Shown piece by piece: positions 30,917-40,472 of a stretch of 44,354 nucleotides of DNA. The DNA comes from SIG587 sp045649505 (GTDB lineage Bacteria > Bacillota > Clostridia > Oscillospirales > Acutalibacteraceae). The notes beneath the pieces are model-generated. The model was not told where the DNA came from. It saw nothing but the letters and a program-made list of their open reading frames with translations, and ran no database searches. Position 1 is the stretch's first letter. Each line of letters opens with the position of its first letter. Position numbers and translations under genes: made by a program. The stretch spans positions 1-44,354 of the forward strand of contig JAZRQA010000054.1 of the NCBI GenBank assembly GCA_045649505.1, written 5' to 3'.

Positions 30917-33900
30917 TTGCTTCAATTTATATTAGGACGTGCTGCAACCGGCCGCACATATTCTATAATGCAACGAATCAAGAATGATGTTGTTTCGGGA
31001 AAAGAAGTTGTTTTACTTATTCCTGAACAATTTTCCTTTGAATGTGAACGTCAGGTGCTTCATACCCTCGGTGATATGTCGGCTATGCGTGTAGAAGTTC
31101 TTAGTTTTTCAAGAATATGCGATGAAGTGAACAGGCTTGCGGGAGGTAGCGCATTTTCTGTTATGTCAGATTGCGATAAAATCATAACTATGCGCTTAGC
31201 TCTTAAGACTGTTGAAAAAGAGCTAAAAGTATGGGGTAGATATGTTGACTCTGCCCGATTTGCTTCTATAATGGTAGAAACCATTGATGAACTTAAAACC
31301 TGCGCTATTTCACCTGAACAATTATCGTCTATTTCTCCTATTGGCGCTTTGGGTAATAAGATAGATGATATTAAACAAATCTATCTTACATATGATGCCC
31401 TTATACATAATCGTTTTATAGACCCAACAGATAATCTTACGCACTTATATAACAAGCTAAGAGATTTTAAATATTTTAATAATAAGGAAGTTTATATAGA
31501 TTCATTTAAAGATTTTACAGGCCAGCAGTATAAAATTTTACAGCGCATAATTTCTCAGGCAAATAATATTACAGTTTCGCTCCTTTCTGACGGTTTTGAT
31601 GAGGACAAGCCTGATATTTTATATAATTTAAGAAATGTAAAGAGAAGAATTTCTGCAATCGCCTCAAAATACAACGTAGAATGCGCCAAGCCGATTTTTT
31701 TAAAGGATAGCAGATATTTTTCTAATGAACTAAAAATCCTTGAGAATAGCTTTTTTGAAGATGTTGAGTCATACGAAAAAACAACCAAAGATATTTCCTT
31801 GTGCGCTGCCGACAGCGTATATGATGAAGCAGAATTTGTTGCGCGAAATATAAGAAGGCTTGTTCGCACAAAGGGGTATAGATACAGGGATTTTGTAATT
31901 ATTGCGCGCGATACCGCCGAATATGAGAATGCGATTCTTGCTGCTTGCGCAAAAAATGATGTTAGTTGTTTTTACGATGAAAAACTACCTATTGAAAATC
32001 ATCCGATTTGCATTTTTGCTATTTGCGCACTTTCTGCATCTAACAAAATATCTTCAAAAGATATGTTTGCATACTTAAAAACCGAATTATCTCCTCTTTC
32101 TTTTTCACAGATAAACGAGCTTGAAAATTACGTTAATATGTGGAATATCGATAGGAACCTTTGGTTTGAAGAATGGACAATGAATCCCTTCGGTCTTAAA
32201 TATGATGATGTTAACAGTGATAACGTTAAAAATACACTCGATAGAATAAATGAAATAAGGAAAATAGCCTTAACTCCTATTGTAAATTTAAGGAATAATT
32301 TCGGTGATACTGCCGAGCAGCACGCTATAGCACTTCTTAAGCTAATAGAGGATTGTGACGTGCGTTCAAAATTAAAGGAAAGAGAATTACAGTGTTGCGA
32401 CGATAGTGACGATTTTAACGCTGAATTTATGCGACAAGGCTTTGACAAGTATATTCAAATTCTTGACAGTATTGTAAAATGTGTTGGAACAAAGAGTATT
32501 TCTTTTTCTGATTTTTTTGATACATTAAAGCTTGCAATAAGGCATACATCTGTGGGCACTATCCCGCAGATGCTTGATCAGGTTACCTTTGGTGCAGCTG
32601 ATAGAATTAGACCCTCGCGTCCTAAAATTGCTTTTGTTTTAGGAATGAATCAGGGCGTTTTCCCAAAAACACCTTTTTCAAGCGGAATTTTTGCAGCATA
32701 TGAAAGAAAACAACTTATTGAATGCGGCATTGAGATAAATGATAATACTTTGGAGCAGGCGATTACTGAAAATTTGCTTGTATACACAAGTCTTTGCTGT
32801 CCTTCCGATATGTTGTTTATTTCATACATTAGCGGTGCTTCTCAAAATAATGAGCCTGCATCAGTTATTAAACGAATAAAAAAATGTTTTCCTAATATAA
32901 ATATTCTTTGTGCAAAATCCGATTTGTTGAATGAAAACAATATTCCCGAAACATGCGCAGCTCTTTTTTCGGCATATTGCGATTCATTAAGTGAAAATTC
33001 AAGTATTACCCATGAATTAAACACAACATTAAAAAAATACCCACAACTTATAAATAAAATAAATAAACTCAATAATAAGAATTCGTGCAGTGATTTTTCT
33101 ATTTCTGCTAATACTGCACATCTGCTCTACGGTGATGAAATTAGAACATCTGCTTCTGATTTTGAGGTTTTTCACAGATGCAAATTTTCACATTTTTGCC
33201 GTTATGGTTTAAGACTTAGTAAATTGCAACCTGCAACCCTTGATGTTTTGCAGCGCGGAACCGTTGTGCATTATGTTCTGGAAAAATACATAATTGGTTT
33301 TTCTGATAAGCTTAAAGATATAAGCGACGAAGAAATAAGCAAAATTATATCAGACCTTGTGGATGAATATTTCTCTTTAATACCCGGTATTGAACAGATA
33401 AAAAATGCACGCTTTAAATTTATTGTTGAAATTATTACAAATTCTGTTATTTCAGTTGCTAAGCAGGTTACCAAAGAACTTGCACAGTCTGATTTTGTTC
33501 CGAAAAAATGTGAACTTGCAATAGGGAATAACGGGGATATTCCTGCAGTTGATATCAAAATAGATGATAAATCCGCAATGAAGCTGATAGGAAAAATTGA
33601 CCGTGTTGATGTATGGAACGGTTATGTTAGAATAATTGACTATAAAACAGGTACTAAAGCATTTAAATTATCTGATGTTATTTTTGGTTTAAATTTGCAA
33701 ATGCTCATTTACATGTATGCATTACTTAAAAGCCCCGAAAGCAATTATTTCGGTATGAATCCTGCAGGCATACTTTATATGCCTTCATCTAAAAAGCTTG
33801 GCAACGATGAGCTTTGTATGAATGGACTTTTGCTTAAAGACGAAGAGGTTCTCCTTGCAATGGAAAAAGAAAATAACGGTGAATTTGTGCCAAAAATGAA

Positions 33901-34186
33901 ATTTAATAAAGACGGAAGTATAGCAGATACTCAGTCACATGTTGAAAAGGATGTTTTTAAAACAGTCTTTGATTATATAACATATCTTATGCAAAAAATG
34001 GGTCGAGAAATAAAAAGCGGAAATATATCAGCCTCGCCAATTGATGATTCCGCTAAATCAGCGTGTAAATATTGTGATTTTGCTTCAATTTGTCACATAG
34101 AGGATACGCCGCACCAAAAGGTAGAATATGTATCTAATGATGAAGTTATCTCAAAAATGAAGGGATGTGTAAATAATGGCATTTGA
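30917..34186 (+). CDS. addB: AddB subunit of the AddAB helicase-nuclease
   Basis: Resects double-strand breaks with AddA. The 1,089-residue protein starts with a P-loop-like GRAATGRT (residues 7-14), in which R13 replaces the usual Lys. Its C-terminal RecB-type nuclease has GKIDRVDVWNGYVRIIDYKTG-type motifs (catalytic Asp, DYK) and the Fe-S cluster cysteines: one in FHRCKFSHFC and three in CKYCDFASIC near the end. The start is TTG 30917 with AAGGAGG 6 bases upstream. It overlaps addA by 11 bases. Confidence 0.95.
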   Translation: MLQFILGRAATGRTYSIMQRIKNDVVSGKEVVLLIPEQFSFECERQVLHTLGDMSAMRVEVLSFSRICDEVNRLAGGSAFSVMSDCDKIITMRLALKTVEKELKVWGRYVDSARFASIMVETIDELKTCAISPEQLSSISPIGALGNKIDDIKQIYLTYDALIHNRFIDPTDNLTHLYNKLRDFKYFNNKEVYIDSFKDFTGQQYKILQRIISQANNITVSLLSDGFDEDKPDILYNLRNVKRRISAIASKYNVECAKPIFLKDSRYFSNELKILENSFFEDVESYEKTTKDISLCAADSVYDEAEFVARNIRRLVRTKGYRYRDFVIIARDTAEYENAILAACAKNDVSCFYDEKLPIENHPICIFAICALSASNKISSKDMFAYLKTELSPLSFSQINELENYVNMWNIDRNLWFEEWTMNPFGLKYDDVNSDNVKNTLDRINEIRKIALTPIVNLRNNFGDTAEQHAIALLKLIEDCDVRSKLKERELQCCDDSDDFNAEFMRQGFDKYIQILDSIVKCVGTKSISFSDFFDTLKLAIRHTSVGTIPQMLDQVTFGAADRIRPSRPKIAFVLGMNQGVFPKTPFSSGIFAAYERKQLIECGIEINDNTLEQAITENLLVYTSLCCPSDMLFISYISGASQNNEPASVIKRIKKCFPNINILCAKSDLLNENNIPETCAALFSAYCDSLSENSSITHELNTTLKKYPQLINKINKLNNKNSCSDFSISANTAHLLYGDEIRTSASDFEVFHRCKFSHFCRYGLRLSKLQPATLDVLQRGTVVHYVLEKYIIGFSDKLKDISDEEISKIISDLVDEYFSLIPGIEQIKNARFKFIVEIITNSVISVAKQVTKELAQSDFVPKKCELAIGNNGDIPAVDIKIDDKSAMKLIGKIDRVDVWNGYVRIIDYKTGTKAFKLSDVIFGLNLQMLIYMYALLKSPESNYFGMNPAGILYMPSSKKLGNDELCMNGLLLKDEEVLLAMEKENNGEFVPKMKFNKDGSIADTQSHVEKDVFKTVFDYITYLMQKMGREIKSGNISASPIDDSAKSACKYCDFASICHIEDTPHQKVEYVSNDEVISKMKGCVNNGI

Positions 34187-37100
34187 ACCGACGCCTGTAC
34201 AGCAAAATGCAATCACCGCAAAGGGAAATGTACTTGTTAGCGCGGCCGCCGGTTCGGGAAAGACTGCCGTTTTGACCGAAAGGGTTATTTCGCTTATTAG
34301 CGATAAAGAAAATGGTATAAGTGCGGACAGGCTTCTTGTTGTCACATTTACTAAGGCTGCGGCTGCTGAAATGCGTTTGCGCATTGAAGCAAGACTGAAC
34401 GAGGAATGTGAAAAAAGACCGGATGATAGCCATTTAAGACGACAGATGTTGCTTTTTCCAAGTGCGAAAATTTGCACAATAGATTCTTTTTGCATAGAGC
34501 TTGTTCGAGAAAACTTTGATAAGCTTGGTGTTAATCCTGATTTTAAAATAGTAGATGACACAATTATTAGTGTGCTTCAGCAAAAAGCTATTGAGCAGGT
34601 TTTTGAAAAAGAATTTAATGCGAATGAGCCTGTTTTTTTAAAATTGCTTGAAACGGTCGGTTCAAGCTACGATGACTCTGTTCTTTCAGATTATGTCAAA
34701 CGAATACATGCTTTTACAACAACATTACCTAATCCGCACGGATGGCTTAAAAATGCTGCAACGGCAAATAATTTAAGAAGCAACGGTGATCTATGGCTTG
34801 ATTTTGCATATTCATTCGCGCTTAACAAATTAAATACTGCCGCCGGTAAAATCAACACTGCGATTGAAATTTTAAATGATTTTCCTGAAATATATGAGAA
34901 GTATAAGCCCTCCTTTATGGATTCAAAGGTAAAAATAGACAAGCTTATTGAGGATGTTGTAAATAAAGATTGGGATAGCCTTTATTTTGGTGCATCATCT
35001 TTTGAAATTATGCGTCTTGCATCGGTGCGAGGTGCAAACGATATTCCTCAGGTTAGGGCAGCAAAGTTATTGCGAGAAAACGCAAAAAAGATTTGCAAAA
35101 ATCTTAGTTGTCTGTTTTTTGATAAATGGGAAAATATTCTCGATGTAAGCGATACACTTTATCCGCTTACCGAAAAACTTTCGAATCTTGTCATTGAATA
35201 TGATAAAACCCTTAATTTGTTATTAAAAGAAAGAAATGTTCTTACTTTTTATAATACAGAACAAATGGCTTTTGATTTTCTTTGCAAATTTGAAGATTCT
35301 GTTGTTCAAATCCGTCCGCAAGCATTAAATTATATAAACAATTTTGATGAAATACTTGTGGATGAGTATCAGGATACCAACGTATTGCAGGATATGCTTT
35401 TTAGGGTTTTATCCGATAATGAAAAGAAACTTTTTATTGTTGGAGATGTTAAACAAAGTATATACAGATTCCGCGGAGCCGAACCAACAAATTTTCTTAA
35501 TAAAAAACAAAGATATAAGGCATATGAAAATTCGAGCGAAAATGAATCCCAAAAGATAATTTTGGGAAATAATTTTAGAAGCCGTAAAGAAATATGTGAA
35601 TATATTAACTTTTTCTTTTCTAATCTAATGACTTCAAATACAGGGGCTATAGATTATGGGGCTGAGGAAAGACTTTATCCTCTTGCTAAATATCCCGAGG
35701 CTAAAATACCGCCTGTTGAAATTTCGGTCCTTGATACGGGTGAAAGTGAAGACGATAATACCGTTGCAGAAGCGAATTTTATTGCAGAAAAAATAAAACA
35801 GATAATGAATGATGGCGCGGTAATCAGAGATGAAAAAGCGCATAATAATCTAAGACCTGCAAAATACGGTGATTTTGCAATTCTACTTAGAAGCACTAAG
35901 GGTAAAGCGGCTATATATGCTGAACAATTAAAAAAGCAGGGGATACCCGTATCTTATTCATTTGGCGGATTCTTACAAAATCGCGAGATTTCCACCGTAT
36001 TATCGTTTCTTGATGTTCTTGATAATCCTTCGCAGGATATTTCTTTGGCGGCTGTGATGATGTCACCCATATTTTCATTTACTGCGGATGATTTAGCGTT
36101 GCTTCGTGCAAATCATAGACACTCAAATTTGTTTTCCTGTATTACTGCGGCAGCAGTTAGCGGTGATGAAAAAAGCGCATTGTTTTTAAATTCTCTCGAT
36201 AAATTCAGACGAAAGCTTTTAACTATGTCCGTTACCGCTTTTATATATTATTTTTACGAGGAAACAGATTACCTCAATATTATGAGCGCAATGAACAACG
36301 GCGAAGAAAGAAAGAACAATCTTTTGCTTCTTGCTAAGCTTGCTCAGACATTTGAGGAGAACGAGGGTAGAAGCGTCGGCGGATTTGTGAGATATATTAA
36401 AAATCTTGATGAGAGAAATATTATTTCCAATTCGACGGCAAACAGCGATTGCGTAAAAATAATGACAGTGCATCTATCAAAGGGACTTCAATTTCCTATT
36501 TGCATATTTGCTGATTGCAGCAGCAAATTCAACAAGCAGGATTTAAGGTCAAATCTTATAATTGACAGAGATTTGTTTTTTTCCTACAGATTTTACGATG
36601 CCGCAATTAACAGAAAGTTTACTACACTTCAACGACAAATTCTTATTGAAAGAAGCAATCAGCTCCAACTTGAAGAGGAATTACGGCTTGCATATGTCGC
36701 AATGACACGCGCGCAGGATAAGCTTATCCTTTTGCTGTCGGTGAGTCAGCCAAAAAAGAAAATCGAATCGATGACAAGCGCTCTTTCATGTTTTAACGGT
36801 GAAATAGATTCTTCGCTTTTCTTAGAGGCATCTTCTTTTGCTGATTGGATACTCTTAACGAGTTTAGTTCATCCTGATGGTAAGCACTTTAGAGAAAAAA
36901 GCTGTATTCCTGTTATTTGTCAAAAGGATGATTCATCCTTTGATGGAAAGATTTATAGTTATAGCAATTCTTTTAATGCTCCAGATGAGACGGATAGGGA
37001 AATTGTAAATAATATAAATTTAAGTAATGAAAAAATTGAATACATAAAGAACTGCATAGAAAATAATTTAAACTATTCATACGAATATGCTCCTTTATTG

Positions 37101-37709
37101 AGTGTAGCATCCAAAAGTTCTGTTTCTAAGCTTGCAAATAGCGCTGAAGATATAAGTTTTTCTTATACTGCGCAACCTTCTTTTGTATGTGAGGGCGGCG
37201 CAAACGGAGCGAAACGCGGAACCGCTACACATAAAATAATGCAGTTTATTGATTTTGAAAAGGCCGTAGAAGACCTTGATTCTGAACTCAAAAGGCTTGT
37301 TGAATGGCAATTTATAAGTGAAATTGATGCGCAAATATCAAACAAACAGCATATAGAGAATTTCCTTAAAAGTGAGCTTTGCAACAGAGTTCGTTCAAGC
37401 AAATTTGTTAAACGTGAAATGCGATTTTTAACAGAAAAACCTGCTACAACAATTGATACAAGTCTCGCAGAGGAATTTTCTGACGAAATGATAGTTATTC
37501 AAGGTGCGGTAGACTGTTTATTTGAAGAGGATGGAAAGATTGTTGTTGTTGATTTTAAAACCGATCGTGTTAAATGTGAGGAGCAACTTCGTGACACATA
37601 TTCAAAGCAGTTATCGATTTATGCCGGTGCTTGTGAGAAAATTTTTTCAATTCCTGTAAAGGAAAAAATACTTTATTCATTTCATCTTGGTAAATGTATT
37701 AAGGTATAA
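34176..37709 (+). CDS. addA: AddA subunit of the AddAB helicase-nuclease
   Basis: The 1,177-residue UvrD-type helicase and nuclease. Seen: Q motif TPVQQNAI, Walker A AAAGSGKT (K29), motif II DEYQDTN, VGDVKQSIYRFRGA (motif III), motif V MTVHLSKGLQFP, motif VI RLAYVAMTRAQDKL, and the C-terminal nuclease VVVDFKTDRVK preceded by IQGAVDCLFEE. Length and order are standard. AddA supplies translocation, which makes the altered P-loop of AddB less critical. Confidence 0.97.
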   Translation: MAFEPTPVQQNAITAKGNVLVSAAAGSGKTAVLTERVISLISDKENGISADRLLVVTFTKAAAAEMRLRIEARLNEECEKRPDDSHLRRQMLLFPSAKICTIDSFCIELVRENFDKLGVNPDFKIVDDTIISVLQQKAIEQVFEKEFNANEPVFLKLLETVGSSYDDSVLSDYVKRIHAFTTTLPNPHGWLKNAATANNLRSNGDLWLDFAYSFALNKLNTAAGKINTAIEILNDFPEIYEKYKPSFMDSKVKIDKLIEDVVNKDWDSLYFGASSFEIMRLASVRGANDIPQVRAAKLLRENAKKICKNLSCLFFDKWENILDVSDTLYPLTEKLSNLVIEYDKTLNLLLKERNVLTFYNTEQMAFDFLCKFEDSVVQIRPQALNYINNFDEILVDEYQDTNVLQDMLFRVLSDNEKKLFIVGDVKQSIYRFRGAEPTNFLNKKQRYKAYENSSENESQKIILGNNFRSRKEICEYINFFFSNLMTSNTGAIDYGAEERLYPLAKYPEAKIPPVEISVLDTGESEDDNTVAEANFIAEKIKQIMNDGAVIRDEKAHNNLRPAKYGDFAILLRSTKGKAAIYAEQLKKQGIPVSYSFGGFLQNREISTVLSFLDVLDNPSQDISLAAVMMSPIFSFTADDLALLRANHRHSNLFSCITAAAVSGDEKSALFLNSLDKFRRKLLTMSVTAFIYYFYEETDYLNIMSAMNNGEERKNNLLLLAKLAQTFEENEGRSVGGFVRYIKNLDERNIISNSTANSDCVKIMTVHLSKGLQFPICIFADCSSKFNKQDLRSNLIIDRDLFFSYRFYDAAINRKFTTLQRQILIERSNQLQLEEELRLAYVAMTRAQDKLILLLSVSQPKKKIESMTSALSCFNGEIDSSLFLEASSFADWILLTSLVHPDGKHFREKSCIPVICQKDDSSFDGKIYSYSNSFNAPDETDREIVNNINLSNEKIEYIKNCIENNLNYSYEYAPLLSVASKSSVSKLANSAEDISFSYTAQPSFVCEGGANGAKRGTATHKIMQFIDFEKAVEDLDSELKRLVEWQFISEIDAQISNKQHIENFLKSELCNRVRSSKFVKREMRFLTEKPATTIDTSLAEEFSDEMIVIQGAVDCLFEEDGKIVVVDFKTDRVKCEEQLRDTYSKQLSIYAGACEKIFSIPVKEKILYSFHLGKCIKV

Positions 37710-37712
37710 CGG

Positions 37713-37741
37713 AAAAGAAGCTACCTATTGTAGCTTCTTTT
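37713..37741. terminator. Bidirectional terminator between addA and dpaB
   Basis: Perfect 12-bp stem AAAAGAAGCTAC (37713-37724) with 37730-37741, loop CTATT; the dpaB stop TAG lies in the loop. Confidence 0.9.
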
Positions 37742-38312
37742 CGATTATTATAGGTTGATACTGTTTTCCTTCAAGAGCACAATTAAGTGTAGGTGATAGA
37801 AGTGAAAAATCTGCTATTAAGGAATTGTTTTTTGAAAAGGGATCGTCCTGTGAAAAGGGTACAAAATATATATTTTTTGTATTGAACAGTGCGCCTATAT
37901 TTTTTGCAGATGCACCAAGCGCATCATTTGTTGCTATTGCCAATACCACAGGCTTGTTGTTTCTTAAATGTGCTTTTACTGCCATTGTTACACTTGTATC
38001 TGTTACACCGCCTGCAATTTTTGCAATAGTATTACCTGTACAAGGTGATACTATAAGTATATCCAAAAGATTTTTTGGTCCGATAGGTTCGGCACCTACA
38101 ATATCGTGAATTATATTATTTTTACAAATATCAATAACGTCTTTTCTTAGTTTTTCAGCACTGTAAAAACGGGTGTCTGAATTGTATACAATGGGAGACA
38201 TTATTGGAATAATATTTACATTTCCTTTACTTAAAATTTTCATTTGCTCTACCGACTGTGCGATAGTGCAAAATGAACCGCATAAAGCGTATCCTACATT
38301 TAATTTTTGCAT
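37725..38312 (-). CDS. dpaB: Dipicolinate synthase subunit B
   Basis: The 195-residue flavoprotein-fold subunit of the enzyme that oxidises dihydrodipicolinate to dipicolinate, the calcium chelator of the spore core. Seen: VGYALCGSFCTIAQSVEQMK, IIPIMSPIVYNSDTRFY, DILIVSPCTGNTIAKIAGGVTD and KPVVLAIATNDALGASAKNIG, all family signatures. It is the promoter-distal gene; its start directly follows the dpaA stop. In Bacillus the pair (spoVFA-spoVFB) is expressed in the mother cell under sigma-K. Confidence 0.96.
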   Translation of the reverse strand: MQKLNVGYALCGSFCTIAQSVEQMKILSKGNVNIIPIMSPIVYNSDTRFYSAEKLRKDVIDICKNNIIHDIVGAEPIGPKNLLDILIVSPCTGNTIAKIAGGVTDTSVTMAVKAHLRNNKPVVLAIATNDALGASAKNIGALFNTKNIYFVPFSQDDPFSKNNSLIADFSLLSPTLNCALEGKQYQPIIIEKKLQ

Positions 38313-39149
38313 TTAACAATCACTCCGCATATCGGTTAATGGGTATATACCGTTTTCGTTTAAAATATTTATTAAAGTTTTTCCTAATATTTCTCCGGCT
38401 GTTATTGGTGAATTCTTTCCCGGAAGGGAAGGAGCATATATAAATTTTAGACCTATATTTTTTGCTGCTTGGGCATCTATGCCGAATGGCGGGCTGCTAA
38501 GCTCAATAAGCAAACAGTCTTTTTTGCAGTATTCCAGTTTATCCTTTGATAGTACGGGATAAGGAACCGTATTAAATATAATATCAAAATCCACAAGGTT
38601 GCTTTTTAATTCATTTGTATTTAATTTTTTAATATTCATTGCGTCGAGCATTGTAAAATCGTTAATATTTCTTGCTGAAACCGTAATATCTGCTCCGAAG
38701 CAAGTAAGCCTTGAGGATAAAATTTTGCCTATATTTCCGTTACCTATAATTAAAATTTTACTTTTCCACAAGGTTTTTTGCGTTGAATCAATTGCTATGC
38801 CGATTGCGGCTTCAGCAGTTGGAACAGCATTTAAAAAAGAATAATCATATCTTTTACAAATATCAATATAATTCTCATATTTTGGCGTATAATTTCCTGT
38901 AATCAAAAGCTGACCATTTAATGAGGAAAAGATTTTACTCAATAAAATATGACTTGTTGCCTGAGGCGCAAAAACGTTAACCTCGTCCTTTGTTGACGGC
39001 ACAGGTAATATTATTGCTGAATAATCATTAAAATTTATATTATCTATTTTTTCACCGTTTAGGTGATATGTTTTATATCCACTGTTTTTAAGCATAGCAT
39101 CAGCAATTAGTTGTCTTTTGTCACCGCCGATGATTAAAATACTATTCAT
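38313..39149 (-). CDS. dpaA: Dipicolinate synthase subunit A
   Basis: The 278-residue NAD(P)-binding subunit. Seen: ILIIGGDKRQLIADAML at the N terminus, LPVPSTKDEVNVFAP, a Rossmann motif ILIIGNGNIGKILSSRL, and LLIELSSPPFGIDAQAAKNIG followed by APSLPGKNSPITAGEIL. Length is slightly short of the Bacillus protein (~297) but complete. SD GGAAGG (39164-39159) is 9 bases before ATG 39149. Directly upstream lies the cca terminator, with a sigma-K-type promoter inside it. Confidence 0.96.
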   Translation of the reverse strand: MNSILIIGGDKRQLIADAMLKNSGYKTYHLNGEKIDNINFNDYSAIILPVPSTKDEVNVFAPQATSHILLSKIFSSLNGQLLITGNYTPKYENYIDICKRYDYSFLNAVPTAEAAIGIAIDSTQKTLWKSKILIIGNGNIGKILSSRLTCFGADITVSARNINDFTMLDAMNIKKLNTNELKSNLVDFDIIFNTVPYPVLSKDKLEYCKKDCLLIELSSPPFGIDAQAAKNIGLKFIYAPSLPGKNSPITAGEILGKTLINILNENGIYPLTDMRSDC

Positions 39150-39164
39150 ATAAAATAACCTTCC

Positions 39165-39215
39165 AAAAAAAGAAATGCCGTAAAATATCAGTATACACTA
39201 ATATTCTATGGCATT
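39165..39215 (-). terminator. Terminator of cca
   Basis: On the minus strand: arm 39215-39201 pairs with 39188-39174 (15 positions including two G-T pairs), loop of 12, then TTTTTTT after TC (39171-39165). It lies 13 bases after the cca stop and directly before the dpaA SD. Confidence 0.85.
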
Positions 39216-39229
39216 CGGGTTTATTTCGT
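39202..39229 (-). promoter_or_regulatory. Sigma-K-type promoter of dpaAB
   Basis: On the minus strand: AC (39229-39228), 17 bases, CATAGAATA (39210-39202). This matches the Bacillus sigma-K consensus AC-N16/17-CATAnnnTA at every specified base. The AC is part of the cca stop region and the -10 is in the 5' arm of the cca terminator. Predicted start ~39195, leader ~46 bases. Sigma-K control of dpaAB is known from Bacillus; its use here is inference. Confidence 0.65.
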
Positions 39230-40383
39230 CACAGTAAGGCTTTAAGGCTTTCGACAGTATTCTTTTCAGGATTTTTAATAACCTTATCCAGAAGAAAATT
39301 AAGCGTTTTACCTATATTCCTACCGCTATAGCCTAACATTTTTAAGTCTTCACCGCTGATTTTAAGCATTTCAATTTTATATGGTTCGTTATTTTTTAAT
39401 ATATCTGATAAATTATCGGACAAATTTTCACAACCGCTTAGTGCTTCATATATTGAAATATATGATTTAAAATAATCAATATGTGTATTTGATAAAATAC
39501 GTTTTATATCCGCTTTTGATTCAGGCAAATGTTTATTTAAAAGGCTAACAACGCTCTCACATTCTTTTAAAAAGATGTTTGACGTTTTGAGCGTTTTACA
39601 AATTTTTTGTATATCAATACTGTTCGAATAACAAAAATATATAAATCTAAGATTAGCCTTAGCAGGAATAAAACAAATGTTATTTCTAACATAATAATTA
39701 TCTAATAAGCCTAAATGAGAAAGGCAATTAGTTTTTAGGAGAAAATTTAGTTTTTCGGGTTTATTTCCGCACAAAGTTTTAATAAGTTCTTCTCTAACTC
39801 TTTCGGGACTTATCTTAATTAGTAATGGAGCGCAGTCATTCGCGGCAAGAAAGGTTTGCTCATCAATTTCAAATTCAAGCTGTGATGCAAAACGAAAAAG
39901 TCGCATAATTCGTAAAGCATCCTCATTGAATCTTGTTTTTGCATCTCCAACAGTTTTTAAAATTTTGTTTTTTATATCGTTATAGCCATCAAAAGGATCA
40001 AATAAACCGTTTTCTTCATTATATGCAATGGCGTTTACGGTGAAATCACGTCGTGAAAGGTCTTCGGTAATATCTAAAACAAAACTTACCGAGTCGGGAT
40101 GCCTTGAATCATTGTATCCACTTTCGGTACGAAATGTTGTTATTTCAATAATGTTTTTATCAATTAAAACCGTAACAGTCCCGTGTTTTACTCCTGTAGG
40201 AATAGTTTTTTCAAATAGGTTGATAACCTGTTGCGGTTTCGCCGAGGTTGCAATATCATAATCCTGAGGCGGTTTACCCATTATGCTGTCGCGTACACTT
40301 CCACCAACAATCCAGGCATCAAAACCTGCATTATGAAGAGTTTTTAGAGCTTTTTTTACATAGTTTGGAAGAATGAGTTTCAT
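39229..40383 (-). CDS. cca: CCA tRNA nucleotidyltransferase
   Basis: Adds or repairs the 3' CCA of tRNAs. The 384-residue class II enzyme has the catalytic GGSVRDSIMGKPPQDYDIAT (metal-binding DxD), the RDFTVNAIAYN motif after DLSRRD, FDPFDGYNDI, and the nucleotide-recognition DALRIMRLFRFASQL (with EDxxR). Both tRNAs in the window already encode CCA, so here the enzyme mainly repairs ends. It begins after a GGTG SD and is divergent from murC. Confidence 0.94.
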   Translation of the reverse strand: MKLILPNYVKKALKTLHNAGFDAWIVGGSVRDSIMGKPPQDYDIATSAKPQQVINLFEKTIPTGVKHGTVTVLIDKNIIEITTFRTESGYNDSRHPDSVSFVLDITEDLSRRDFTVNAIAYNEENGLFDPFDGYNDIKNKILKTVGDAKTRFNEDALRIMRLFRFASQLEFEIDEQTFLAANDCAPLLIKISPERVREELIKTLCGNKPEKLNFLLKTNCLSHLGLLDNYYVRNNICFIPAKANLRFIYFCYSNSIDIQKICKTLKTSNIFLKECESVVSLLNKHLPESKADIKRILSNTHIDYFKSYISIYEALSGCENLSDNLSDILKNNEPYKIEMLKISGEDLKMLGYSGRNIGKTLNFLLDKVIKNPEKNTVESLKALL

Positions 40384-40411
40384 TTTTTCACCACTTTTTT
40401 AAAAATAACTG

Positions 40412-40440
40412 TTTATTTTTTTCTTAAAAAGCAATATAAT
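40412..40440 (+). promoter_or_regulatory. Possible promoter of murC
   Basis: TATAAT (40435-40440) is perfect; the hexamer 17 bases upstream, TTTATT, is weak. Lies in the 89-base divergent region with cca. Confidence 0.5.
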
Positions 40441-40472
40441 AAAAGTAATAAATTTTTTGGGAGATAAAATTT

